Source of the DNA: Caulobacter segnis
GTDB lineage: Bacteria > Pseudomonadota > Alphaproteobacteria > Caulobacterales > Caulobacteraceae
Length of the DNA stretch: 64,000 bases
Assembly: GCF_019931575.1 (NCBI RefSeq)
Contig: NZ_CP082923.1
Coordinates: 434,001 to 498,000, forward strand
Reading direction: 5' to 3'
Shown here: positions 55,527 through 64,000 of the stretch, in pieces
How positions within the stretch are numbered: the stretch's first letter is position 1
Layout of the letters: each line of letters opens with the position of its first letter
Program-made: the position numbers and the translations under genes
The notes under the pieces: generated by a model
Database searches by the model: none
Seen by the model: only the letters and a program-made list of their open reading frames with translations
What the model was told of the DNA's origin: nothing

Positions 55527-55993
55527 CCGTCCGCAAATTCCGCCCCCCCAACCGCCTCGCCGCCATGATCAAGGATCGCGGCGGCATGCTGGCCAAGGAC
55601 GCCATCGCCGCCGCCGAGGCGGGGGTGGAGACTCTGCGCGAGTCCTCTATGGCCGCGCTGGACGAGGCCCTGGCCGACATCGAGGCCCGGTTCGGCAAGG
55701 ACGCGCCGGATCGCGCGTCGCAATCGTTTGAGGATCTGTATCTGCTGGCCTCGCGGATCATCGACGTCAGCGCCTTCGTGATGGACGCCGGGATCGACAA
55801 GGCGGCGATGTCGCTCTGCGGTCTGGCCGACGACTGCGCCGAGGCCGGGGGCTGGCGTTGGGAGGCTGTGGACGTGCACATCAAGGCGCTCAAGCTGCTG
55901 CGCGCCATGGGCGCCCAGCTGCCGGTCGAGCAGCGCGACGCCATGCTGCAAGGTCTTTACCAGGTCAGCCATTACCGCCCGGACGAAGGCTGA
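55523..55993 (+). CDS. cheE: CheE, chemotaxis-operon protein
   Basis: A 156-residue helical protein with no recognised enzyme motif. L-I-I-D-V-S-A-F-V-M-D-A-like sequence near residue 80 and the operon position match Caulobacter cheE, a gene reported to affect chemotaxis. It is the last gene of the operon; no strong terminator follows, only a GGCCAC-TTT-GTGGCC stem at 56071-56085. Confidence 0.82.
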   Translation: MTVRKFRPPNRLAAMIKDRGGMLAKDAIAAAEAGVETLRESSMAALDEALADIEARFGKDAPDRASQSFEDLYLLASRIIDVSAFVMDAGIDKAAMSLCGLADDCAEAGGWRWEAVDVHIKALKLLRAMGAQLPVEQRDAMLQGLYQVSHYRPDEG

Positions 55994-56070
55994 AAGCTTG
56001 CCGAAACGGCCTGTGACGTAACGTCGCTATGTGTCGCAAAGGCAACGGGGGCGCGAGTCTCGTAAGGTAT

Positions 56071-56085
56071 GGCCACTTTGTGGCC
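56071..56085 (+). other. Short hairpin after cheE
   Basis: GGCCAC-TTT-GTGGCC is a perfect 6-bp stem 77 bases past the cheE stop. No T run follows, so it is weak as a terminator. Confidence 0.3.
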
Positions 56086-56116
56086 TTGTCGGCCGTCACG
56101 GGCTTTGTTAGCACTC

Positions 56117-56162
56117 TGATACCGGTGTCAAAAACCATAGTTCGGTTCTGACACCGGTGGCA
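56117..56162 (+). promoter_or_regulatory. Twin LacI-type operators upstream of the first TonB-dependent receptor
   Basis: TGATACCGGTGTCA (56117-56130) and TGACACCGGTGGCA (56149-56162) are each one base off the perfect palindrome TGACACCGGTGTCA, with centres 32 bases apart, about three helical turns. The central CG and even length are typical of LacI-family operators. No LacI gene lies in the window, so a regulator elsewhere is implied. About 110 bases separate the second site from the receptor ATG. Confidence 0.7.
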
Positions 56163-56273
56163 AAAATTAAGATTTAAAAGGCCGGGGGCGGTCTCGTGGG
56201 AAGGACGCGGGATCGTAACGAAGGCCAAGGCGGCGTCGACGTCGCATCAATGGTCGATACGGGAGGAGGTTCT

Positions 56274-59200
56274 ATGTCCAAGAAAACCACGGGACGCGTG
56301 CGCGTCCTGCACTACGGCGTCTCGGCTGGCGCCCTGGCTCTGGCGATGACGTTCGCCGGCGCGGCGGCCGCCCAAGACACCCCGGCGCCCGCGGCGGCGG
56401 CTCCCGTCGATGAGGTCGAAGCCGTCGTCGTCACCGGTTTCCGCGCCTCGCTGGCCAACGCCCTGGACGTCAAGCGTCGCGAGAACGACCTCGTCGACGT
56501 CATCAAGGCCCAGGACATCGCCGATTTCCCCGACCTGAACCTGGCCGAGTCGCTGCAGCGCGTGCCGGGCGTGTCGATCGACCGTGACGGCGGCGAAGGC
56601 CGCACCATCACTGTCCGGGGCCTGGGTCCCGACTTCACCGTCGTGCGCCTGAACGGCCTGGAAGCCCTGGCCACCACCGGCGGCAAGGACAGCTCGGGCG
56701 GCGCCAATCGCGGCCGCCAGTTCGACTTCTCGATCTTCGCCTCGGAGCTGTTCAACAGCGTCACCGTGCGCAAGTCGACCTCGGCTATGAACGAGGAAGG
56801 CTCGCTGGGCGCGATCGTCGACCTGCAGGCCGCCCGTCCGTTCGACTTCAGCAAGTTCACGATGAGCGCCAGCGGCAAGATCGGCTGGAACGACCTCTCG
56901 CGAAAGAGCGACCCGCGCTACACCTTCCTGGTCAGCAACCGCTGGGACACCGGCATCGGTGAGGTCGGCGCGCTGCTGTCGGTGGCCTACGCGACCCGCG
57001 CCCAGCGCGAGGAAGGCTCCTCGACCGGCCGCTGGGAAAACCCATCGGTCCAGTTCAACTCGTCGACCGCCTTCCCGTGCTCGGGCGCGGCCTATAACCC
57101 GGTCAGCGGCCCGGCCCTGACCTGCGCCCAGATCGGCACGGTCACCGGCGGCACCTCGCCGACCGTCACCGCCGCCGCCGGCACCGCCAACAACCTGTGG
57201 CACCCGCGGATCCCGCGCTACGGCCGCCTGGACTATGATCAGAAGCGCCTGGGCGTGACCGGGTCGATCCAGTGGCGTCCGAACGACCGCTCGACCCTGA
57301 CCTTGGACGCGATGCTGGCCAAGTTCACCAACAACCGCGACGAGACCTATCTGGAGATCATCTCGTTCAGCCGCAGCGGCGCGGGTCTGCCCCAGACCGA
57401 CGTCGTCAACTTCACGGCCGACGGCAAGGGCAACCTGATCAAGGGCACGTTCGACGACGTCGACGCTCGGGTCGAGTACCGCCACGACGAACTGAAGACC
57501 GAGTTCAACCAGTTCTCGCTGACCTACGACACCAAGTTCGGCGAAGCCGGCCACCTGGCCGTCGGCTACGGCCAGTCGCGGTCGATCCAGAACAACCCGG
57601 TCCAGACGACCTTCTCGTTCGATCGCTACGACAGCGACAACTACAGCTACGACTACTCGGGCAACGACAAGCTGCCGAACTTCAACTACGGCTTCGATCC
57701 GACGAACCCGACCAACTACACCTACAGCGCCAGCAACGCCCTGGGCGACGCCTCGCTGCTGCGCCTGCGTCCCAGCAAGGCGGTCAACACCTTCAAGACG
57801 TTCCACGTCGACATCGACTACCAGATCCTGGACGGCTTCAAGCTGCGCTACGGCGGCAACTACAAGGAATACGGCTTCAACTCGTGGGAAAAGCGCCTCT
57901 TCTCGCGCAACCTCGCGACGACGGGCACCACCTTCACGGCCGAGGCCGGCTTCGGCCTGCCGGCCGGCACGACGATCGCCGACGTCTCGCGCGTGATCAG
58001 CGGCTTCGGCCGGGGTCTCGACCTGCCGGCGGGCGTGCCGACCTCGTGGCTGGCTCCGGACCTGGCCAAGCTGCAAGCCAAGCTGGGCTACGACTGTAAC
58101 TGCATCAACGCCAACGGCGACTTCCGCCTGAGCGTCCTGAACCAGCTGGGCGCCCTGCGCGAGATCACCGAGAAGGACACCGCCTTCTACCTGCAAGGCG
58201 ACTTCGACTACGACATCGCCAACATCCCCGTGCGCGGCAATGTCGGCGTGCGCTGGGTGAAGACCGAGCAGGCGGCCCTGGGCCACTACAACACCGGCAG
58301 CGTGACCACGCCGGTGGCCACGCCCTTCGGCACGATCTCGACCACCGTCCCCACCGACGCCGTTCAGACGACCTCGCGCCAGTACACCAACACCCTGCCG
58401 TCGCTGAACGTCTCGGCCCAGCCGTGGGACAACTTCTACGTCCGCTTCGCCGCCGCCAAGGTGATGACGCGTCCGCAGCTGCAGAACCTGACCCCGGGCT
58501 ACACGGCCAGCAGCCAGTCGGCCCAGACCCTGACGCGCGGCAATCCCGACCTGAACCCGATGCTGTCCAACAACCTGGACCTCAGCTTCGAGTGGTATCC
58601 GGACAAGGAAACCCTGTTCTCGGTCGGCGTGTTCCAGAAGGACATCAAGTCCTACATCCAGACCACGGCCGTCGCGATTCCGTACTCGGAGACCGGTCTG
58701 CCGACCAGCCTGCTGACGAACGGCAACACCATCGACACGCTGTTCACGGTCACGACCCAGATCAACAGCCCCGGCGGCAAGCTGAAGGGCTACGAGATCT
58801 CGCTGCAGCGTCCGTTCACCTTCCTGCCGGCGCCCTTCGACGGCTTCGGCGGCATCGTGAACTACACGCACGTGCAGAGCGACATCCAGTACGTGATCAA
58901 GAACCCGACCTACGCCGGCACGCCGCGGGTCCAGACGGCTCCGGCCGTGCTGATCACTCAGCCGCTGATCAACCTGTCGCCGGACGCCTATAACGCGACG
59001 CTCTATTACGAGAAGGCCAACTTCAAGGCCCGCGTCTCGGCCTCGTATCGCGACCCGTACCTGATCCAGGTGGCCCCGTCGGCGACCAACAACAACGATG
59101 TTCGGATCAAGGAAAAGACCCTGAACATCGACAGCCAGGTCAGCTACAACTTCGGCAACTTCACCGTCACCCTCGAAGGCATCAACCTGACCGACGAGAA

Positions 59201-59294
59201 GGACAGCAAGGTGGACGACTCGACCCGCCTGTCCTCGGAAGAGTACGTGCACTACGGCCGTCAGTACTATCTGGGCGTGAAGTGGAAGTTCTAG
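56274..59294 (+). CDS. TonB-dependent outer-membrane receptor (nag cluster)
   Basis: A 1006-residue receptor. The signal peptide ends near A-A-A-Q-D. A TonB-box-like V-E-A-V-V-V-T-G follows, and then a plug (about 55-200) with V-P-G-V-S-I-D-R-D-G-G-E-G. The rest is a 22-strand-type barrel ending in Y-Y-L-G-V-K-W-K-F. It is of the large carbohydrate-type family that caulobacters have in many copies. Its location next to nag genes suggests an amino-sugar oligomer, but that is inference. The ATG follows GGGAGGAGG. Confidence 0.9.
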   Translation: MSKKTTGRVRVLHYGVSAGALALAMTFAGAAAAQDTPAPAAAAPVDEVEAVVVTGFRASLANALDVKRRENDLVDVIKAQDIADFPDLNLAESLQRVPGVSIDRDGGEGRTITVRGLGPDFTVVRLNGLEALATTGGKDSSGGANRGRQFDFSIFASELFNSVTVRKSTSAMNEEGSLGAIVDLQAARPFDFSKFTMSASGKIGWNDLSRKSDPRYTFLVSNRWDTGIGEVGALLSVAYATRAQREEGSSTGRWENPSVQFNSSTAFPCSGAAYNPVSGPALTCAQIGTVTGGTSPTVTAAAGTANNLWHPRIPRYGRLDYDQKRLGVTGSIQWRPNDRSTLTLDAMLAKFTNNRDETYLEIISFSRSGAGLPQTDVVNFTADGKGNLIKGTFDDVDARVEYRHDELKTEFNQFSLTYDTKFGEAGHLAVGYGQSRSIQNNPVQTTFSFDRYDSDNYSYDYSGNDKLPNFNYGFDPTNPTNYTYSASNALGDASLLRLRPSKAVNTFKTFHVDIDYQILDGFKLRYGGNYKEYGFNSWEKRLFSRNLATTGTTFTAEAGFGLPAGTTIADVSRVISGFGRGLDLPAGVPTSWLAPDLAKLQAKLGYDCNCINANGDFRLSVLNQLGALREITEKDTAFYLQGDFDYDIANIPVRGNVGVRWVKTEQAALGHYNTGSVTTPVATPFGTISTTVPTDAVQTTSRQYTNTLPSLNVSAQPWDNFYVRFAAAKVMTRPQLQNLTPGYTASSQSAQTLTRGNPDLNPMLSNNLDLSFEWYPDKETLFSVGVFQKDIKSYIQTTAVAIPYSETGLPTSLLTNGNTIDTLFTVTTQINSPGGKLKGYEISLQRPFTFLPAPFDGFGGIVNYTHVQSDIQYVIKNPTYAGTPRVQTAPAVLITQPLINLSPDAYNATLYYEKANFKARVSASYRDPYLIQVAPSATNNNDVRIKEKTLNIDSQVSYNFGNFTVTLEGINLTDEKDSKVDDSTRLSSEEYVHYGRQYYLGVKWKF

Positions 59295-59324
59295 GCTTTC
59301 ACGGCTTGCTGAGCTGAAACGAGA

Positions 59325-59356
59325 AGGGCGCTGACCGCGAGGTCAGCGCCCTTTTT
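59325..59356. terminator. Intrinsic terminator between the receptor and nagA
   Basis: AGGGCGCTGACC pairs perfectly with GGTCAGCGCCCT around GCGA, followed by TTTTTG in the plus direction. It also folds for the convergent nagA transcript, although that side has a weaker T run. Confidence 0.92.
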
Positions 59357-59357
59357 G

Positions 59358-60494
59358 TCAGCCCTCGTCCCCGTCGATCCATGTGGCGGAGACGGAGAGG
59401 TCGTCGCCCAGCAGGCAGAGGTCGGCGGCGTGTCCGGTGGCGATGCGGCCGCGCTGGGCGTCGAGACCCAGGAAGGCGGCGGGGGCGGCCGAGGCCATCA
59501 TCACCGCGTCCTCGATCGAGACGCCCAGCATCTGGACGGCGTTGCGGACGGCGGCGGCCATGTCGAGGTCGGAGCCGGCCAGGGTGCCGTCCTCGCCGAC
59601 GCAGACCCCGTCGCGGACCACGATCTGGCGGCCCTGCAGGGAAAAGCGCTTGTCGGCCATGCCCACGGTCGGCATGGCGTCGGTGACCAGCATGAAGCGG
59701 TCCAGCGGCCGGGTTCGCAGGGCGATCTTCAGGGTCACCGGATCGACGTGGCGGCCGTCGACGATGATCCCGGCCCAGGCGGTCTGGTTCTCTAGCACAG
59801 CCCCCACCACCCCTGGCTCGCGGCTGGTCAGCGGCGACATGGCGTTGAAGAGGTGGGTGACGCCGGTCAGGCCCTGCGCCAGGGCCTGGCGCATGGTCGG
59901 ATAGAGGGCGTTGGTGTGGCCGGCGGCGACGTGCACCCCGGCGTTCGCCAGGCGCTGGATCATCTCCGGCGTGGTCCGCTCGGGGGCCAGGGTCACCAGG
60001 GTCCTGCCGCGCTTCAGCGAGGAGAGGAGCGCGATGGCGTCCTCGTCGATGACTCGGAACTTGCCCTCGTCGTGGATGCCCTTGCGCTTGGGATTGAGGA
60101 ACGGGCCTTCGATGTGGACGCCCAGCACGCCGGGCACGCCCTGTTCGATGGCCTGCTCGGTGGCCCGCATCGCCTGGTCGACGACATGGAGGTCGTCGCT
60201 GATCAGGGTCGGCAGGAAGCCGGTCGTGCCAAAGCGGCGGTGGGCCGCGCCGATGGCGGCGATGGTCTCCACGGTCGGGGCGTCGTTGAACAGCACCCCG
60301 CCGCCGCCATTGACCTGGGTGTCGATATAGCCGGGGACCAGCAGGCCGCCGGCCAGGTCGCGGCGCGCGGCCGAGGCGGGAACCTCGGACATCGGGACCA
60401 CGCCGGCGATCTGACCGGCTTGGATCAGGACGGCCTTGCCGTGTTCGACACCGGCGGCCGTCAGCACGCGGCCATGGACGAGAGCAGCCAGCAT
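59358..60494 (-). CDS. nagA: N-acetylglucosamine-6-phosphate deacetylase
   Basis: A 378-residue amidohydrolase that removes acetate from GlcNAc-6-phosphate. Metal and active-site motifs are H-I-E-G-P-F-L-N-P, A-G-H-T-N-A, H-L-F-N-A-M-S and V-T-D-A-M-P. The start shares a base with the stop of the SIS gene (TGATG), so the two are coupled in the gntR-deaminase-nagA operon. Confidence 0.95.
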   Translation of the reverse strand: MLAALVHGRVLTAAGVEHGKAVLIQAGQIAGVVPMSEVPASAARRDLAGGLLVPGYIDTQVNGGGGVLFNDAPTVETIAAIGAAHRRFGTTGFLPTLISDDLHVVDQAMRATEQAIEQGVPGVLGVHIEGPFLNPKRKGIHDEGKFRVIDEDAIALLSSLKRGRTLVTLAPERTTPEMIQRLANAGVHVAAGHTNALYPTMRQALAQGLTGVTHLFNAMSPLTSREPGVVGAVLENQTAWAGIIVDGRHVDPVTLKIALRTRPLDRFMLVTDAMPTVGMADKRFSLQGRQIVVRDGVCVGEDGTLAGSDLDMAAAVRNAVQMLGVSIEDAVMMASAAPAAFLGLDAQRGRIATGHAADLCLLGDDLSVSATWIDGDEG

Positions 60495-61567
60495 CAGACG
60501 GTTTCGGTGACCTTGTTGAGGTGGGGCGGGCTGTCGGGGTCGTAGCCGCGGGCCACCGACAGGGCGTTGGCCATGCGGTAGAAGCTCTGGATCATCAGGA
60601 TCGGCTCCAGCACCGGATGGGCCGACACGGCGGGCAGGGTGGGAACGCCCGCTTCATCGCCGGGAGCCGCCAGCAGCACGTCGGCCCCGCGTTCGGAGAG
60701 GCCCTTGGCCATGGCGTCGACACTGGCGCGGCTCTCGTCGTTCTGGGCGAAGACCAGGGCCGGGAAGCCGTCCTTGACCAAGGCCATGGGGCCATGCAGC
60801 ACCTCGGCGGCGCTGAAGGCCTCGGCGTGCAGGCCGCAGGTCTCCTTGAACTTCAGGGCCGCCTCCAGGGCCACGGCGAAGCCGACGCCGCGTCCCAGGA
60901 CATAGAGGTTGCTGGCCGAGGTCAGGCGTTCGACGGCCGGACTCCAGTCCAGGCGCCAGGCCTGGGTCAGCAGGGCGGGCAGGGTTTCCAGCGCCGCCTC
61001 CAGCGCTTCATCCTGCGTCCAGGCGGCGATCAGCTGGGTGATGGCGACCAGGGCGGCGATGTAGGACTTGGTGGCCGCCACAGAGAGCTCGGGCCCGGCG
61101 TGCAGCGGGATGACCGCGTCGGCCCGCTGGGCCAGCGGCGAATCCTCGACATTGACCAGGGCCACGGCGTAGCCGCCGGCGGCCTTGGCCGCCTTCACCG
61201 CCGCCAGCAGGTCGGGGCTCTTGCCCGACTGCGAGATGGCCAAAACCAGCGCCCCTTCCAGGTTGGGCGAAGCGTCGTAGACCGAGCTGACCGACAGGCC
61301 CGCCGACGAGGTCAGCACCCCGGCCCGGGTCTCGATCAGGTAGCGGGCGAAGGTGGCGGCGTGGTCGCTGCTGCCCCGCGCGCAGGTGACCACCACGCGC
61401 GGCGGGGTCTCCCGCAGCCGCGCGGCCAGGGCCGCGACCCGCTCGGCGTTGGCCGCAAGCAGCGCGGCGGCGACCGACGAGGCCTCCCCCGCCTCCAGGA
61501 ACATCCGCGTGGACTCCGGCGACGGTCCCTTGCGGGTCTCGGATCGGGTCAAGACGGTCGCCTCCAA
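60494..61567 (-). CDS. Glucosamine-6-phosphate deaminase, SIS-domain type (NagB-II)
   Basis: A 357-residue protein of two SIS domains without the glutaminase half of GlmS. C-A-R-G-S-S-D-H-A near residue 61 and I-S-Q-S-G-K-S-P-D near 110 bind the sugar phosphate. This is the NagB-II type deaminase that turns GlcN-6-phosphate into fructose-6-phosphate and ammonia, and its place between gntR and nagA supports that role. A role as an isomerase of another amino sugar (AgaS-like) is less likely. Confidence 0.88.
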   Translation of the reverse strand: MEATVLTRSETRKGPSPESTRMFLEAGEASSVAAALLAANAERVAALAARLRETPPRVVVTCARGSSDHAATFARYLIETRAGVLTSSAGLSVSSVYDASPNLEGALVLAISQSGKSPDLLAAVKAAKAAGGYAVALVNVEDSPLAQRADAVIPLHAGPELSVAATKSYIAALVAITQLIAAWTQDEALEAALETLPALLTQAWRLDWSPAVERLTSASNLYVLGRGVGFAVALEAALKFKETCGLHAEAFSAAEVLHGPMALVKDGFPALVFAQNDESRASVDAMAKGLSERGADVLLAAPGDEAGVPTLPAVSAHPVLEPILMIQSFYRMANALSVARGYDPDSPPHLNKVTETV

Positions 61568-61583
61568 GCTCTGTTCCTCGGGC

Positions 61584-62327
61584 CTAGGACAGGGCGTTCA
61601 GCTCGGCCACGAAGTCGTAGGCGTCGCCTCGGTAGTAGGATTGGGTCACTTCCACCGCCCGGCCGTCCTTCAGGAAGCCGCGCCGCTCGATCAGCAGCCC
61701 GGCGTCCTTGACCGGAACGCCCAGGAGGTCGGCCTGTTCGGCGGCGAACAGCACCGCCCGCAGCCGCTGCAGGGCCCGCACCGGCCGGTGGCCGGTCGCT
61801 TCAAGCGCCTCGTACAGCGACGTGCCGACCACCTCGGTGGAGGGCAGGGCGAAGGCGGCGATCGTGGTGTACTCCACCGCCATCGGCGCGCCGTCGGCGT
61901 AGCGGATGCGGGCGAAGCGGAAGACCGAGGTCCCTGGCGACAGGCCCAGGGTCAGCGACTCCTCCGGAGTCACCTGGCCCTCGCTGCGGCTGATCCACTC
62001 GCTGCGCGGCGTGCGTCCGCGCGAGATCATGTCCTCGGTGAAGGACGAGAGCTTGGAGAAGCTCTTCTCGACCCGCGCGGCGACGAAGGTCCCCGCGCCC
62101 TGACGGCGCGTCAGCAGGCCCTCGCTGACCAGGCCGTCCAGCGCCTTGCGCACCGTGATGCGCGAGATGCTGAACTCGTCGGCCAGGTCCCGCTCGGCGG
62201 GCAGGGCGTCGTCCGGCGCCAGCACCTTCTTCTGGATCGCCTCGCGCAGCGCGCGCTGCAATTGCTTGTAGAGCGGGGCGTGATCATCGACGGCGTCGAG
62301 CCGCCCAATCCGTTCAGCAAACGTCAT
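61584..62327 (-). CDS. GntR/HutC-family repressor of the nag operon
   Basis: A 247-residue regulator. The N-terminal winged helix contains L-P-A-E-R-D-L-A-D-E-F and I-T-V-R-K-A-L-D-G-L, and a UTRA ligand domain fills the rest. It probably senses a phosphorylated amino sugar and represses its own operon and the divergent receptor. The ATG (M-T-F-A-E-R-I-G) has GGAGGG; an earlier in-frame start at 62381 would add 18 residues. It heads the operon on this strand. Confidence 0.88.
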   Translation of the reverse strand: MTFAERIGRLDAVDDHAPLYKQLQRALREAIQKKVLAPDDALPAERDLADEFSISRITVRKALDGLVSEGLLTRRQGAGTFVAARVEKSFSKLSSFTEDMISRGRTPRSEWISRSEGQVTPEESLTLGLSPGTSVFRFARIRYADGAPMAVEYTTIAAFALPSTEVVGTSLYEALEATGHRPVRALQRLRAVLFAAEQADLLGVPVKDAGLLIERRGFLKDGRAVEVTQSYYRGDAYDFVAELNALS

Positions 62328-62383
62328 TTCACAGCCCTCCCCGTCCAAGTCCGTGGCGCCCTGCGCCTGCTTCGATAGCATAT

Positions 62384-62413
62384 GACCATTTTCATACCAA
62401 TAAGAACATGGTC
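62384..62413. promoter_or_regulatory. GntR-type operator candidate, first site
   Basis: GACCAT and ATGGTC form an inverted repeat 18 bases apart, enclosing ATACCAAT. TGGTCT here also matches the half-site of GntR/HutC amino-sugar repressors (TGGTCT/AGACCA). Confidence 0.45.
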
Positions 62414-62489
62414 TGCAATTGGTTTCTTTTTGGCCTTGTCATCCGCAAAATTTCCGTCACAGTCGCCTTCCGAGGCCTGAGAAGCGCCA

Positions 62490-62531
62490 CTTTTCGGGAT
62501 CGCTCCGAAAAGATTGGTACCAGATTGGTCT
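62490..62531. promoter_or_regulatory. Hairpin plus direct-repeat operator candidate before the second receptor
   Basis: CTTTTCGG and CCGAAAAG form an 8-bp stem (62490-62512). Overlapping its end, AGATTGGT is repeated at 62511 and 62522, 11 bases apart, with the palindrome TGGTACCA (62515-62522) between and a TGGTCT half-site at 62526. The ATTGGT core recurs at 62418. These fit a GntR-type repressor site within the leader of the divergent receptor. Confidence 0.5.
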
Positions 62532-62583
62532 TTGGGGTTCGGCTCGCGTCCGAAGCGACCGAGCAAATGGGGAGAAGTGAACT

Positions 62584-64000
62584 ATGAAGAAGTTCCATAA
62601 GTCCGTCTTGGCCGCATCCGCCAGCGTCATGGCCGTCATGATCGCCGCGCCGGCCCTGGCCCAGGACAGCAACAACGTCGAGGAAGTGGTCGTCACCGGC
62701 ATCCGCGCCTCGCTGCTGCAATCCATCGAATCCAAGCGCCGCGCCGACGCCATCGTCGATGTCGTCACCGCCGAGGACGTTGGCAAGTTTCCGAGCACCA
62801 ACGTCGCCGAAGCCCTGACGATCGTTCCCGGCGTCACCGTCGACCGCGCCTTCGGTCAAGGCGAGAAGGTCAGCATCCTCGGCACCGACCCGGCGCTGAA
62901 CCGCACCCTGCTCAACGGCCAGACCGTCGCCTCGGCCGACTGGTTCATCCTCGACTCTCCGGGCCGCACCTTCAACTACGCCCTTCTGGCTCCGCAGATC
63001 GTCGGCAAGGTCGACGTCTACAAGTCGCCCGAAGCGCGCATCGACGAAGGCAGCATCGGCGGCACCGTCATCGTCAACACCCGCAAGCCTCTGGACCTCA
63101 AGTCGGGCCTGATCGCCGGCGCGGTGAGCTATCTGTACAACGACCGCTCCAAGAAGGGCGACGCCCAAGGCTCGCTGCTGGTCAGCTGGAAGAATCCCGA
63201 CCAGACCTTCGGCGCCAGCTTCTCGGTCCAGCGCGCCGAGGACCAGCTGCGCCGCGACGGCGTCGAGAGCTACGGCACCATCGCCGCCAACCAGTGGGCG
63301 GGCGGCAATCCGGACAATCCGGTCGACTCGCGGACCCGTGGCTGCACGGGCTCGTGCGCCACGACCCTGACCAGCAACCTGACGGCCCGCAGCCCGAACG
63401 CGTTCGGCGCCTCGTACTTCGAGCAGGACCGCGTCCGCACCACCTACACCACGGCCCTCCAGTACAAGCCGACCGAACAGCTCTCGTTCGAGTTCAATTG
63501 GATGAAGATCAAGGCCGACTACGACAACACCAACCAGTCGATGTACGCCTTCCAGGGCAACACCTGGAACAGCCTGGGCGCCCTGACCGACCTGACGGTC
63601 AAGGACGGCGTGGTCACCAAGGCTTCGTTCAACAACGCGCTGAGCGTGCTGGACGTGCAGTACCGCGAAGCCGAGCTGAACTCCGACACCTACCATCTGA
63701 AGGGTGGCTACAAGGGCGACGGCTGGGACCTGAACGGCGAGATCGGCAAGTCCACCGCCGATGGCGGCACCAAGCGCCAGGTGTTCCTCGAGTTCCTGAA
63801 CTGGGCCAACTACACCGTCGACATCAGCGGCGCGCCCAAGAGCGCGGGCAGCCTGACCTACACCACCAACGTGATGGGCAACCCGGCCGCCTTCGCAACC
63901 GATCCGGGCTGGAGCGGCAACCTGGTCTCCAAGCCGACCTCCGACGAGGAGAAGTACGCCCAGATCGACCTGGGCAAGGACTTCGACGGCGTCATCCAGC
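62584..64000 (+). CDS. TonB-dependent receptor, probable chito-oligosaccharide receptor (partial)
   Basis: The first 472 residues of a large receptor that runs off the end of the window. The signal peptide ends near P-A-L-A-Q-D. A TonB-box-like V-E-E-V-V-V-T-G-I-R-A-S-L follows, and then a plug with I-V-P-G-V-T-V-D-R-A-F-G-Q-G. It diverges from the gntR-deaminase-nagA operon, the arrangement of the Caulobacter receptor (called NagA there) that takes up GlcNAc oligomers. The ATG has GGGGAGAAG upstream. Confidence 0.88.
   Translation, partial: MKKFHKSVLAASASVMAVMIAAPALAQDSNNVEEVVVTGIRASLLQSIESKRRADAIVDVVTAEDVGKFPSTNVAEALTIVPGVTVDRAFGQGEKVSILGTDPALNRTLLNGQTVASADWFILDSPGRTFNYALLAPQIVGKVDVYKSPEARIDEGSIGGTVIVNTRKPLDLKSGLIAGAVSYLYNDRSKKGDAQGSLLVSWKNPDQTFGASFSVQRAEDQLRRDGVESYGTIAANQWAGGNPDNPVDSRTRGCTGSCATTLTSNLTARSPNAFGASYFEQDRVRTTYTTALQYKPTEQLSFEFNWMKIKADYDNTNQSMYAFQGNTWNSLGALTDLTVKDGVVTKASFNNALSVLDVQYREAELNSDTYHLKGGYKGDGWDLNGEIGKSTADGGTKRQVFLEFLNWANYTVDISGAPKSAGSLTYTTNVMGNPAAFATDPGWSGNLVSKPTSDEEKYAQIDLGKDFDGVIQ

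Noticed and set aside
56247..59252. 1001-codon open frame antisense to the TonB-dependent receptor
   Set aside because: Composition is Val/Arg/Gly/Asp-heavy without any domain; the receptor strand explains the region completely.

Overview
The window is high-GC alphaproteobacterial DNA whose gene content and order fit the genus Caulobacter. Three things point there: a chemotaxis operon with cheD, cheU, a long third CheY and cheE after a 657-residue McpA; an adjacent N-acetylglucosamine cluster with two large TonB-dependent receptors; and a TTAA-N7-TTAA CtrA-type box. Genes are dense, overlaps of the ATGA and TAATG type are common, and I see no tRNA, rRNA, insertion sequence, integrase island or CRISPR array. 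The window starts inside xerC and ends inside a TonB-dependent receptor, so both end genes are partial.

Left part (1-20 kb): xerC and a DUF484 gene diverge from priA. They are followed by a DHA2 drug exporter and a TerC protein, a 0.67-kb stretch without a clear gene, a secreted CHAP hydrolase, a CorA transporter, a pentapeptide-repeat protein, MipA/OmpV, a secreted TAP-type hydrolase, and the osmoregulated periplasmic glucan pair opgG-opgH. Small metabolic genes follow: dienoyl-CoA isomerase, SH3 protein, DUF488, alpha/beta hydrolase, FkbM methyltransferase and thioesterase.

Middle (20-43 kb): zur, a class A acid phosphatase lipoprotein, and a polyamine block (deoxyhypusine-synthase-like enzyme, GT-C-like membrane protein, type III ornithine decarboxylase with a structured leader). 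Next is a phosphorus-uptake block (phnCDE, an OprO/P porin, a PstS-like binding protein) with a Pho-box-like repeat and three good terminators. Then come a CNNM/CorC protein, an MltR-family gene of lower GC, a UDP-diacylglucosamine-diphosphatase-like/glycosyltransferase pair, TetR, a JmjC-like cupin, a Tat-exported HisC-like aminotransferase, Lrp/AsnC diverging from DUF6356-yeiH, an amino-acid permease and an acyl-CoA dehydrogenase.

Right part (43.5-64 kb): a soluble globin-coupled chemoreceptor, a small secreted TonB-C-like protein on the opposite strand, then the che operon (mcpA, STAS protein, cheY, cheA, cheW, cheR, cheB, cheY, cheD, cheU, cheY, cheE). Both receptors end in a xWxEF tail suited to CheR/CheB tethering. 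The nag cluster follows: one receptor with twin LacI-type operators, then a gntR-SIS deaminase-nagA operon diverging from a second receptor, with GntR-type half-sites between them.

I did not find one obviously new multi-gene system. The most unusual points are a PriA that has lost one of its two zinc sites, the secreted TonB-C mini-protein among the chemoreceptors, the Tat-exported aminotransferase, and several uncatalogued operator and leader candidates.
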